From Okeania sp. SIO2C9 (GTDB taxonomy: Bacteria > Cyanobacteriota > Cyanobacteriia > Cyanobacteriales > Microcoleaceae), in contig NZ_JAAHGO010000022.1 in NCBI RefSeq assembly GCF_010672455.1, positions 62,001 through 126,000 of the forward strand: a DNA stretch of 64,000 nt, read 5' to 3'. Of the stretch, positions 7,975 through 15,963 are shown piece by piece (position 1 is the stretch's first letter; every line of letters starts with the position of its first letter). The notes under the pieces are model-generated. The model was not told the origin of the DNA, did not search any database, and was given only the letters and a program-made list of their open reading frames with translations. Made by a program: the position numbers and the translations under genes.

Positions 7975-10900
7975 CTACAAAACGACAGTGTAATTGTTAC
8001 GTTGAATATCAAAATTTAGATTGTAATATGGGTCGCCCAAATCCATACAAATTTGCCATTGGTCTAATAGCAACATATAGTCAACCACATCATAATTTTT
8101 TTGTCTGTGTTTCTCTGATCGATGGTTAATTAAAACACTACGGGGGGTAAAGACTATTCGCTTGCCATTTTTCTTCAACTTCAAACACAAATCAACATCT
8201 TGATAATCGGAGAAAAAATGTTCATTAAAGCCTCCAACCATTTCAAAATTTTGCCTACTCACCATCAAACAATCTCGACTTACAGCAGATACTTCTCTTG
8301 CACAAACTAAAGAACCTGCATAACCATCATGGTTAGTGGGAAAACCTCGCATTACATAATCAACTTTTCCAGATTTTCCTAATACAATGCCTGCGTGTTC
8401 AACAGTTCCATCTGGGAAAATTAATAGTCCTCCCACGGCACCAATATCAGATTGTTCGGCGTAATATAAAAGATGTCGTTGCCAATCTTCAGTAACAACT
8501 TCCAAATTAGTATTGAGGAAAATAAAATATTCTCCTTTGGCAGTTTTGGCAGCTAGATTATAAGCACGAGAATAATTAAATTGCCCTGATAGATTTAAAA
8601 CTTTCACCGCAGAATTTTCGATAATATTTTCTGTTTTTTCCCCACCAACTAAAATCACTTCATTTTTGGGATAAGTTGAAACAGACAAAAGATTTTTCGA
8701 CCATTGATCGATATTTTCTGAAATATCAGGAGCAGCAATAATCAGACTAATCAAAGGATGATTATTTCTAGGTAAAGGATTAATATTTATCCGATGTTTA
8801 CCTACCCCTGGTTCTGCTTTTGCTGCCAAACCAATTCTTTGTAAATGAGAGTTAACAGCAGCTTGTTGTACTACTTCAATACCTGCTTTAGCATCGGCAT
8901 CTCCCGAAATACTTCCTTTAACTTGTCGCCAATGATAAAGGTGTCGAGAAATATGAGCAATTTTATTAGTTTGTTCGGAAACTCGTAACATAAACTCATA
9001 GTCTTGTACTCCATCAAATTCGCTTTTAAAACCACCAGCAGTTAAAGCTATTTCTCGGCGGACGCATAATAAATGACCGACATACATTACACCACGAAAA
9101 TATTCAGGAGACCAGTCAGGTTTAAAGAATGGAACGATATAATTTAACCCAGAAAAATCAATTTTATCTTCATCGGAATAAACCACATCAAATCCTTCTG
9201 CCAGTTTATTGAGACTATCTTCTAATGCTGTGGGAGCCAGAGTATCATCATGGTCTAATAAACAAATATATTCTCCTGTAGCCATATTTAGAGCTTTATT
9301 TGTAGCAGCACTAATTCCACCATTGTCTTCTGAAAGTAGAACTTTAATTCTCGGTTCTTTTTCAGCTAAACCTGCAAGAACATTTCTAATTTCTGGTTGT
9401 TTCGAGCCATCATCAACAATACACCATTCCCAGTTAGGGATAGATTGGTTAAGAACACTTAAAACAGTTTCCACAAACCAATCTAAAGATGAATTCCAGG
9501 TTGGAGTAAGAATACTAATAGAAGGTTTACAGTCATCTATTCTTCCTTGTATCAAAGATTCAGAAAAATCCCTTTTTCCTTCTTCCTTCTTACTCCTTCC
9601 TTCTATATCAGAAAAATCCCTTCTTCCTTCTTCCTTCTTATTCCTTCCTTCTACTAAAGATTCAGAAAAATTCCCTCTTCCTTCTTCCTTCTTCCTTCTT
9701 CCTTCTATATCAGAAAAATCCCCTCTTCCTTCTTCCTTCTTACTTCTTCCTTCTACTAAAGATTCAGAAAAATCCCCTCTTCCTTCTTGCTTCTTACTTC
9801 TTCCTTCTATATCAGAAAAATCCCTTCTTGCTTCTTGCTTCTTCCTTCTTCCTTCTATATCAGAAAAATACCTCCTTCCTTCTTCCTTCTTACTTCTTCC
9901 TTCTACTAAAATAATTTCCCAGAATTTATCAACTGTTACTCCGGATAAACCCAATAATTCCTGTTTTTCTTTCGGTGGGAGAGTAGGAATTTTTGACTTT
10001 TGAGTAACTTCTTCTAAGGGTTTAGTTAGAAGTTTTTTTTTAGCCGTAGTTGAGGTATCTGGTTCTACAGGAAATAGACTCTTGACAGGAATATCTTCCT
10101 TTTGAGATTTGAACTTTTCTAAATCTGCTTGAATTTCTTGGATTTCTGTTTGCGATTTCTCCAAATCTGCCATTATTTCCGCTAGTAAAGGAGAGACAGA
10201 AGACTTAGATTCAGGAGTAATTTTTAAAGTAGATTCTGATGGTAAATTATTCTGCAACACCTCAGAGCGATCGCTATCCATTTTTTCCAAGTCTTGTAAA
10301 TTTTCTGACTGCTTATTTCCTGGTTCTTCTTTAAGCAAACTCTCAATTTTTTCCTGATTTACTCTGAGTTGTTCGGAGGAGCGAGCACTATCCATTTTTT
10401 CCAAGTCTTGTAAATTTTCTGACTGCTTATTTCCTGGTTCTTCTTTAAGCAAACTCTCAATTTTTTCCTGATTTACTCTGAGTTGTTCGGAGGAGCGAGC
10501 ACTATCCATTTTTTCCAAGTCTTGTAAATTTTCTGACTGCTTATTTCCTGCTTCTTCTCTAACCAAACTCTCAATTTTTTCCTGATTTACTCTGAGTTTT
10601 TCGGAGGAGCGATCGCTATCTATTTTTTCCAAGTCTTGTAAATTTTCTGACTGCTTACTTCCTACTTCTTCTCTAAGCAAACTCTCAATTTTTTCCTTCC
10701 TTACTCTGACTTCTTCCTTCTCAATAATTACCATATCTGGATAACTTCTCTTACCCACTCGTCCACACCAAGAACCATAATATTTTCCTAATACATTGAA
10801 ACCAGCATTAATCACCCACTCCAACAATAAAGACTCCAGAAAACCCATTCCTTTTTCTGGTGAATTTAGGTTTTTAGTAAAACCTTCCTTAACTCTATGA

Positions 10901-13764
10901 ATAAGAGGTTGAGAACTCTTGCCTTCAGATATTAATTGTTCTGACTCGTGGTTAACTAAGAAACATTGGAATAAGAGACGACCCTCTGGTTTTAAAACTC
11001 GATAAACTTCATCTAAATAATCGCGAATCTTACTCCCACCTACCTGAGTAAATCTGGAACCGATAAAGACAAAATCAAAACTTTTGTCGTCGTAGGGAAG
11101 TTTCAAATCAGAGTCTATCTGACGGAAATTGAAATGTGGTTTGTGACTGCTAATATTCTGTTGTGCCCAAGATATTAATTCTTCAGAAAAGTCATTCCCC
11201 TCATAACGACCTGGAGATTTTAAATAATAGGCTAGACCATAAGCAATATTCCCGACTCCACAACCAATTTCCAAAACTTCAGCAGTGGGTTGAAGACCTA
11301 CTCTGTGGATAAAGTCACCTAAAAATTTGCAGCTTCTTTGAATAAAGTTAATTGCTTTTCCTTCTATATATTTATCGTCAGGAATTGGCAGGGATGGATT
11401 AAAGAGTTGAAACAAAATTTCTCCCTCTTTTCCTTGAAATATTGGAGTCAGAGTAATTAGAGTATTTTGACAGTTTTGAATTTCTGCTTTTGTCAGAGGT
11501 ATTTCCAGACTAAATCTAGCATTTTCAGCATTATTAAGCTTAGTCCGAACTTTTGCGACATCTGGGCTAGGTAAACCTAATTTTTGTTCAAAAGAAGTAT
11601 ATTCTTGACTGCCGATGAAAACTTTAAAGCTTTCTACAGAACCAAAATTCTCAGAACCTACCCATCCAGATATGATTAATTTTTGATTGGCTTTCTCTAC
11701 TTGATCTAGATGACCCGTTGTTGTAATTGGTTCAATTGGCAGGATGAATCTTGGTTGTTCTTGAGCTATAGGTGCTTCAGAAAAAGTTAATGGTTTTGTT
11801 TTTTCTGGCACTGTATATGGCTCCAAATCAACTACATTTTTTTCAGGTAAATCAATTGCACTTTTGCCTTCTTCCTCACTTCTAACTTCTTGTTCGCTTC
11901 TAACTTTTGACTTTTTACTTTTGACTTTTTCCTCCTCACTTCTAACTTCTTGTTCACTTCTGACTTCATTACTTCTTCCTTCTTCCTCTCTTGGTGCGCA
12001 TTCCCTCTCTTGGTCGGCGTTCCCTTGCGCCTGTCGGCGGCGCGGGGTCCGACCGCTTGCGTCTTTCGCCGACGCGGGGTCGCACCGCTTCTTCTCTCTT
12101 CCTTCCTTTACTTTAGACAAAACCTGACCTTTGCCGTCTTTAAATATAGGAGTTAAAGCAATCTCAGTATTTTGGAATTGTGAAATTTGTTCGGAGTTAA
12201 GAAATGCCTTAATACGAAACCTTGCTTTGTCAGAATGATTGAGATTGGGGTGTAATTTTCTCACATCTGGACTTGGTAAATTTAAGGCAGTTTCAAAATT
12301 TTCTATTTCAGTATCTGCAATAGTTAATTGAAAGCTTTTGACTGCTCCTAAATTACGAGAAACTACCCAACCTATTAGTAATAATTCTTGGCGGTCAAAC
12401 TCTACCTTATCCAGAGAACCCAATGTTGCTAATATTTTTGTTTTTTCTGGCACTGTATATAGCTCAAAATCAACTACATTTTTTTCAGGTAAATTAATTG
12501 CACTTTTTCCTTCCTCCTTCTTAACTATATTTTGTCCTGACAAATTCATGCCATTTCTAACTTCTTGTTCACTTCTAACTTCTGACTTCTGGCTTTTGCC
12601 TTCCTCCTTCTCCCTTCTTCCTTGATTATTAACTATATTTTCTGCTGGTAAATTAATGTCACTTCTTCCTTCTTTTTGTTCACTTCTAACTTCATTCCTT
12701 CTTCCTTCTTCCTTCTTCCTTCTTCCTTCAGCTCGTAATTTTAAAGCTGCTGCATAAAGTTCCATATCTTGACTATTAGCATTTGCCAATTCATCCATTA
12801 ATTTTTTGTCTGATAAAACCTCTTTCTGAAAGTCAAGATATTCAGGATAAGGATTTCTATTTTGATAAATAACTTGATAATCTGACCAACCAAGAAGATT
12901 TTTTAGTGCCAGTAAATCCTCTTCAAAATATTCTGTAATTCCGACAAAATCAAAATAATCCAGAGAGTTACCATTCACACAATAAGCCATAAGATTACTG
13001 TTACTTTGAGCAAACTTCAGTAAACCTTGTTTATTTAGATAATCTTTTGTAGGATTCGATATGTGGCGAAAACAATAATCAGAAATTAATCTGTGGATAG
13101 GTTCTCTTAACCATGTAATTCTCTTAGTCTCAGGAAATAATTTATCGTACTTACCCGCGGGAAAATGACCCTCAATAACTTTAGTCTGCCAATGAATAGT
13201 AGCTGGCATATTATCTTCAAACATATTAGTTTTATCTGTCAAAACTCCCTGAGTTCCATAAACTTGTAATAAAACTTGTCTGAAAGCTGTTCCGGCTGCT
13301 TTTGGCACATGAACAGAAATAAGTTCTACTTGAGGAGTTTGGATTGGTAAATTATTTGCTTCTGGTGTTTTAACTAAAGCAGATAAAGCAGGATTAACTG
13401 CATTTAATAAAGGTTCTCCTTCACGGTCAGCAACAAGAGGAATTAAAATAATCAGAGCATCCTTAAATTGTTGTTGCTGCTGTTTATTCATTGGCAATCT
13501 AATAATAAACCGAGCGTTATTAGCAGCAGAAATATTTGGATGTGCTCTTTTCACTCCAGGGCTAGGAAGACCTTGAGTTAATTCAAATCCTATTAATTGT
13601 TGACTGCCAAATAAAACCTTAAAAGTAGTTACAGATTCAGGCTCGAACGAGAGAACCCATCCACTCAAACAAACAGTTTCATTTTCGATTGCTACTTGGT
13701 CTAAAAATCCTGTAGTTGCTGCTAGTTGTGTAGGTTCTTTCTGTACTATTTCAACTTTTTCCAT
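7975..13764 (-). CDS. Giant modular enzyme: sulfotransferase, methyltransferase and two GT2 domains
   Basis: This 1929-residue protein starts at ATG 13764. Approximate order: SGW module (15-125); sulfotransferase-like domain with P-loop HVPKAAGTAF and LREPIHRLISDYCF (145-300); repeat linker; second SGW module (450-555); linker with a GC-rich insertion (565-600); third SGW module (690-790); SAM methyltransferase with LEIGCGVGNIA (810-1000); four 38-residue repeats (1015-1166); about seven charged repeats ending FSDIEGR or FSESL (1287-1408); GT2 domain with TPTWNSS, VDDGS and LDHDDT (1411-1650); a second GT2-like domain (1665-1910). It probably adds, methylates and sulfates sugars of an extracellular polysaccharide. 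There is no signal peptide, so it acts inside the cell. It heads a minus-strand group of four similar genes. Confidence 0.85.
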   Translation of the reverse strand: MEKVEIVQKEPTQLAATTGFLDQVAIENETVCLSGWVLSFEPESVTTFKVLFGSQQLIGFELTQGLPSPGVKRAHPNISAANNARFIIRLPMNKQQQQQFKDALIILIPLVADREGEPLLNAVNPALSALVKTPEANNLPIQTPQVELISVHVPKAAGTAFRQVLLQVYGTQGVLTDKTNMFEDNMPATIHWQTKVIEGHFPAGKYDKLFPETKRITWLREPIHRLISDYCFRHISNPTKDYLNKQGLLKFAQSNSNLMAYCVNGNSLDYFDFVGITEYFEEDLLALKNLLGWSDYQVIYQNRNPYPEYLDFQKEVLSDKKLMDELANANSQDMELYAAALKLRAEGRRKKEEGRRNEVRSEQKEGRSDINLPAENIVNNQGRREKEEGKSQKSEVRSEQEVRNGMNLSGQNIVKKEEGKSAINLPEKNVVDFELYTVPEKTKILATLGSLDKVEFDRQELLLIGWVVSRNLGAVKSFQLTIADTEIENFETALNLPSPDVRKLHPNLNHSDKARFRIKAFLNSEQISQFQNTEIALTPIFKDGKGQVLSKVKEGREKKRCDPASAKDASGRTPRRRQAQGNADQERECAPREEEGRSNEVRSEQEVRSEEEKVKSKKSKVRSEQEVRSEEEGKSAIDLPEKNVVDLEPYTVPEKTKPLTFSEAPIAQEQPRFILPIEPITTTGHLDQVEKANQKLIISGWVGSENFGSVESFKVFIGSQEYTSFEQKLGLPSPDVAKVRTKLNNAENARFSLEIPLTKAEIQNCQNTLITLTPIFQGKEGEILFQLFNPSLPIPDDKYIEGKAINFIQRSCKFLGDFIHRVGLQPTAEVLEIGCGVGNIAYGLAYYLKSPGRYEGNDFSEELISWAQQNISSHKPHFNFRQIDSDLKLPYDDKSFDFVFIGSRFTQVGGSKIRDYLDEVYRVLKPEGRLLFQCFLVNHESEQLISEGKSSQPLIHRVKEGFTKNLNSPEKGMGFLESLLLEWVINAGFNVLGKYYGSWCGRVGKRSYPDMVIIEKEEVRVRKEKIESLLREEVGSKQSENLQDLEKIDSDRSSEKLRVNQEKIESLVREEAGNKQSENLQDLEKMDSARSSEQLRVNQEKIESLLKEEPGNKQSENLQDLEKMDSARSSEQLRVNQEKIESLLKEEPGNKQSENLQDLEKMDSDRSEVLQNNLPSESTLKITPESKSSVSPLLAEIMADLEKSQTEIQEIQADLEKFKSQKEDIPVKSLFPVEPDTSTTAKKKLLTKPLEEVTQKSKIPTLPPKEKQELLGLSGVTVDKFWEIILVEGRSKKEEGRRYFSDIEGRRKKQEARRDFSDIEGRSKKQEGRGDFSESLVEGRSKKEEGRGDFSDIEGRRKKEEGRGNFSESLVEGRNKKEEGRRDFSDIEGRSKKEEGKRDFSESLIQGRIDDCKPSISILTPTWNSSLDWFVETVLSVLNQSIPNWEWCIVDDGSKQPEIRNVLAGLAEKEPRIKVLLSEDNGGISAATNKALNMATGEYICLLDHDDTLAPTALEDSLNKLAEGFDVVYSDEDKIDFSGLNYIVPFFKPDWSPEYFRGVMYVGHLLCVRREIALTAGGFKSEFDGVQDYEFMLRVSEQTNKIAHISRHLYHWRQVKGSISGDADAKAGIEVVQQAAVNSHLQRIGLAAKAEPGVGKHRININPLPRNNHPLISLIIAAPDISENIDQWSKNLLSVSTYPKNEVILVGGEKTENIIENSAVKVLNLSGQFNYSRAYNLAAKTAKGEYFIFLNTNLEVVTEDWQRHLLYYAEQSDIGAVGGLLIFPDGTVEHAGIVLGKSGKVDYVMRGFPTNHDGYAGSLVCAREVSAVSRDCLMVSRQNFEMVGGFNEHFFSDYQDVDLCLKLKKNGKRIVFTPRSVLINHRSEKHRQKNYDVVDYMLLLDQWQICMDLGDPYYNLNFDIQRNNYTVVL
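9538..9907 (-). repeat. Polypurine tandem repeats inside the giant glycan gene
   Basis: The coding strand repeats units such as GAAGGAAGAAGGAAGAAG followed by a segment encoding FSDIEGR or FSESLVEGR, about seven to eight times. The unit is roughly 45-60 bp and stays in frame. The sequence resembles the intergenic short tandem repeats common in this genome. It encodes a flexible, highly charged linker before the GT2 domain. Confidence 0.75.
10267..10722 (-). repeat. Four tandem 114-bp coding repeats
   Basis: Units start at 10267, 10381, 10495 and 10609, exactly 114 bp (38 codons) apart. They encode copies of a helical segment containing KQSENLQDLEK, RVNQEKIESL and an acidic stretch, so a coiled-coil spacer is likely. 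The first and last units carry a HIP1 site (GCGATCGC) where the middle ones have GCGAGCAC. Confidence 0.85.
11993..12089 (-). repeat. GC-rich palindromic repeat inserted in frame in a coding linker
   Basis: About 97 bp of very GC-rich DNA sits inside an AT-rich polypurine linker. It begins GGTGCG and ends CGCACC, with inner GGTCGGCG and CGCCGAC arms, so it can fold on itself. It keeps the reading frame and encodes CDPASAKDASGRTPRRR and neighbouring residues, unlike the Lys/Glu-rich linker around it. This fits insertion of a short mobile repeat. Confidence 0.65.
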
Positions 13765-14148
13765 ATTGATAAGATTCTGCTAAATTATTTTTTGTAAACC
13801 CTCAATAGTACGATAAACTGAGCAAATTTTAGTTCATTTATTAGTTTGATTATAGGTAAGATTTTTCTCTATAATGCTGCAAAAACAGCAGTCAAATAGC
13901 CTCATAAGGTCATAACTGCGGACTTCAGCGATCGGAAATCAACTTATTATTGTATAAGGATAATTCCGCATAAAAGAAACAAATAACTAGCTATCGACCA
14001 AGAGAAAATGAAAGTTCAATATTTCAATCCCAATACTTTAGGCAGAGGTACTGATAACTGATAACTGAAATAACTCCTGACTTCTAAGTAGTTAAGATTA
14101 ATATCATACAATAATTCAGCAACGCCAAATATTTTTTTCCAACCTGAT
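13765..14148. other. Upstream spacer of the giant gene with a TGCTG/CAGCA motif
   Basis: No gene was seen. A motif at 13864-13893 (CTCTATAATGCTGCAAAAACAGCAG) recurs with changes at 17868-17894 and 17960-17988, before the gene that starts at 17805. Read on the genes' strand it is a TGCTG..CAGCA inverted repeat. A short TTATCAG run lies at about 14049-14069. The 74-residue frame at 14016-14240 is the complement of the IS605 left end and is not regarded as a gene. Confidence 0.4.
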
Positions 14149-14203
14149 TCGGCAAGGGGTCTCCCGTTATAATCGAGCCATTTAACGGGAGGGGAATTGC
14201 CGA
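14149..14203 (+). repeat. Left-end hairpin of the IS605-type element
   Basis: An outer stem TCGGCAA (14149-14155) / TTGCCGA (14197-14203) encloses an inner stem CTCCCGTTA (14161-14169) / TAACGGGAG (14183-14191). It lies just beyond the tnpA stop. The same inner stem occurs in the right end, as expected for Y1-transposase substrates. Confidence 0.65.
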
Positions 14204-14211
14204 CAGCAAGG

Positions 14212-14622
14212 TTATGTAGGTTTCGATTGATGTTCAACATATTCCTTTAATTGCTCAATAGTTACACCTCCGCAGCTAGCAACAAAATAAGAACCATTCC
14301 ACAGTACAGGTTTCCTGTAAAACCTAGCTAAGTAATCAGCAAAGTCTCTCCGGATCAACCTACTAGAAACAGTTTTGAGATTGGCTATAAATTTGCTCAG
14401 TTGAACTTTTGGGTTAAATGTGATTAACAAATGTACATGGTCAACTTCACCATTAAACTCTACTAACTCACATTCCCACTTTTGGCAGGTTTCATCAAAT
14501 ATTTTATGTAACTGCGGGAGTATTTCAGAGGTAATTACCTTTTTTCGGTACTTGGTGACAAATACTATATGAACAGTAAGAGAATAAACAGACCTAAAAC
14601 CTTTGTTATAGTTGCTTGACAT
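14212..14622 (-). CDS. tnpA: IS200-type Y1 transposase TnpA
   Basis: About 136 residues from ATG 14622 (MSSNYNKGF); an upstream TTG frame exists, but ATG matches the family start. The HUH motif is HVHLL in the middle, and the catalytic tyrosine is in the C-terminal helix KEYVEHQ. The motif NGSYFVASCGG is typical of IS200/IS605 TnpA. The enzyme cuts and joins single-stranded element ends at their hairpins as a dimer. Length is normal and all key residues are present, so it looks active and may also move tnpB-only elements in the genome. It starts 28 bases from the divergent tnpB. Confidence 0.92.
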   Translation of the reverse strand: MSSNYNKGFRSVYSLTVHIVFVTKYRKKVITSEILPQLHKIFDETCQKWECELVEFNGEVDHVHLLITFNPKVQLSKFIANLKTVSSRLIRRDFADYLARFYRKPVLWNGSYFVASCGGVTIEQLKEYVEHQSKPT

Positions 14623-14650
14623 AATATAGCAGTAAATGTACAATCAAAAT

Positions 14651-15930
14651 ATGATAATTACTTATTGCTATAAAATCAAGCCCACTTCTGAACAGTCAGT
14701 CAAAATTGATTATTGGCTAGAGTTGCTCAGGAGGCATTGGAATTACGCTAATGGTCAAAGACTAGACTGGTTAAATAGAACTAGGTGTCAATTAGACCGA
14801 TGCTCAATAGTGTCATGTCCTATCGGCGAGATTTCTGGCAAGCCTGATTATTATTTTCAACAATCAGCACTTAAACAAACAAAAATTCTCTTTCCAGAAT
14901 ACAAAGAAATCTCCATACGAAGTTCAACAAATTAACTTACAAAGGTTGGATAAAGCCTGGAAACGTTGGTTAGTTCCAGATAAAACAGGCAAGAGATTTG
15001 GTAGACCAAGATTTAAGAAGGCTGGCAAATTAAGATCATTCTGTTTTAGTAGAGTTAATCATCCTAAAGCAGCAGTTAAATTTAATGGTAAGCAAATTAT
15101 TATTAGCAGGTTTGGCGCTATTCCAGTAATAGTTCATAGACATATTCCAGATGGGTTTACGATCAAAACTGCAACTATAACCAAAAAAGCTGATGGTTAT
15201 TATGTAAGTTTTAGTTTAGAAGACAAGTCAGTTCCTAGTCTAATTCCTACAGACAATATCAAAACTACTGTAGGTATTGATGTAGGATTAAAAGAGTTTT
15301 TAACTACTAATACTGGCGAGACTGTTCCTGTTCCTAAATTTTATAGACAATCTCAATCTAATTTAGCCAGAAAGCAAGGTCAAGCAGATAGGAAAAAAAT
15401 TGGTTCTAATAACTGGAAAAAGGCTCAAAACAAAATAGCTAAATTACATCAACATATTGCTAGGCAAAGAGAAGATTTTCATTACAAAACTGCTCATAGA
15501 TTAGTTAAAGAGTATGATTTAATTGCAGTTGAAAACCTTAACATCAAAGGTTTAGCCAGAAATAGCAAATTATCAAAATCAATTTATGATGTAGCCTGGG
15601 GTACTTTTATTGAAAAGTTGAATGCAGTAGCGGTTAAACGCGGTGTTCATGTAGGTAGGGGCGAATGGCCATTCGCCCGTACATCCTCACAATACATCAC
15701 AAAATTGTTCAAATTGTGGTCATAAAGTACCTAAAACTTTATCGGTTAGAACTCATTCTTGTCCTAAATGTGGAATAGTTTTAGATAGAGATGAGAATGC
15801 AGCAATTAACATTTTAAATAAAGCATTAAGCGAGGTGGGTATCATCTGGCCTGCTTGTGGAGGCTTAGACGTTGGTCAGCCTGAGAAGCAAGAAACTTTT
15901 GAAACTTGGGTTCAATTATCTCTGTTTTAG
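14651..15930 (+). pseudogene. tnpB: TnpB broken by a frameshift and a palindrome insertion
   Basis: The protein starts at ATG 14651 (MIITYCYKIK). It reads as TnpB to PEYKEI, where a one-base insertion near 14910 shifts the frame; PYEVQQINLQRLDKAW continues in the next frame. RuvC Asp (IGIDVGLKEF) and Glu (VENLNIKG) follow. Near 15655 a palindromic repeat of about 28 bp interrupts the gene just before the zinc ribbon. The ribbon and final catalytic segment (CSNCGHKVP, CPKCGIVLDRDENAA) lie in another frame up to the stop at 15928-15930. No functional TnpB is expected, although tnpA is intact. Confidence 0.85.
15655..15682. repeat. GGGGCGAATGGCCATTCGCC palindrome inside tnpB
   Basis: A near-perfect palindrome of about 28 bp starting GTAGGGGCGAATGG sits between codons for GVHV and NTSQNCSNCG. 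Related copies lie at 36820-36847 (same place in another tnpB), 36963-36990, 44419-44445 and 44525-44551, with a diverged copy near 54258. It behaves like a small dispersed repeat. Confidence 0.75.
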
Positions 15931-15933
15931 AAG

Positions 15934-15963
15934 CTCCCGTTATAATCTTTGATTTAACGGGAG
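15934..15963 (+). repeat. Right-end hairpin of the IS605-type element
   Basis: CTCCCGTTA (15934-15942) and TAACGGGAG (15955-15963) form a perfect 9-bp stem. On the minus strand it encodes the last residues (LPLNQRL) and the stop codon of the neighbouring gene 15940-17805. Confidence 0.7.

Noticed and set aside
9209-10003. 264-codon plus-strand frame made of SEKSLLPSSFLLLPS repeats
   Set aside because: It is the complement of the repeat linker in the minus-strand gene 7975-13764. No start signal, no family, and composition dictated by the repeat.
10267-10722. Possible CRISPR or structural RNA repeat (114-bp units)
   Set aside because: Units are nearly identical over their whole length and in frame with the enzyme, so they are protein repeats.
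14016-14240. 74-codon ORF beyond tnpA
   Set aside because: It overlaps the IS605 left-end hairpin and repeat DNA, with no family match.
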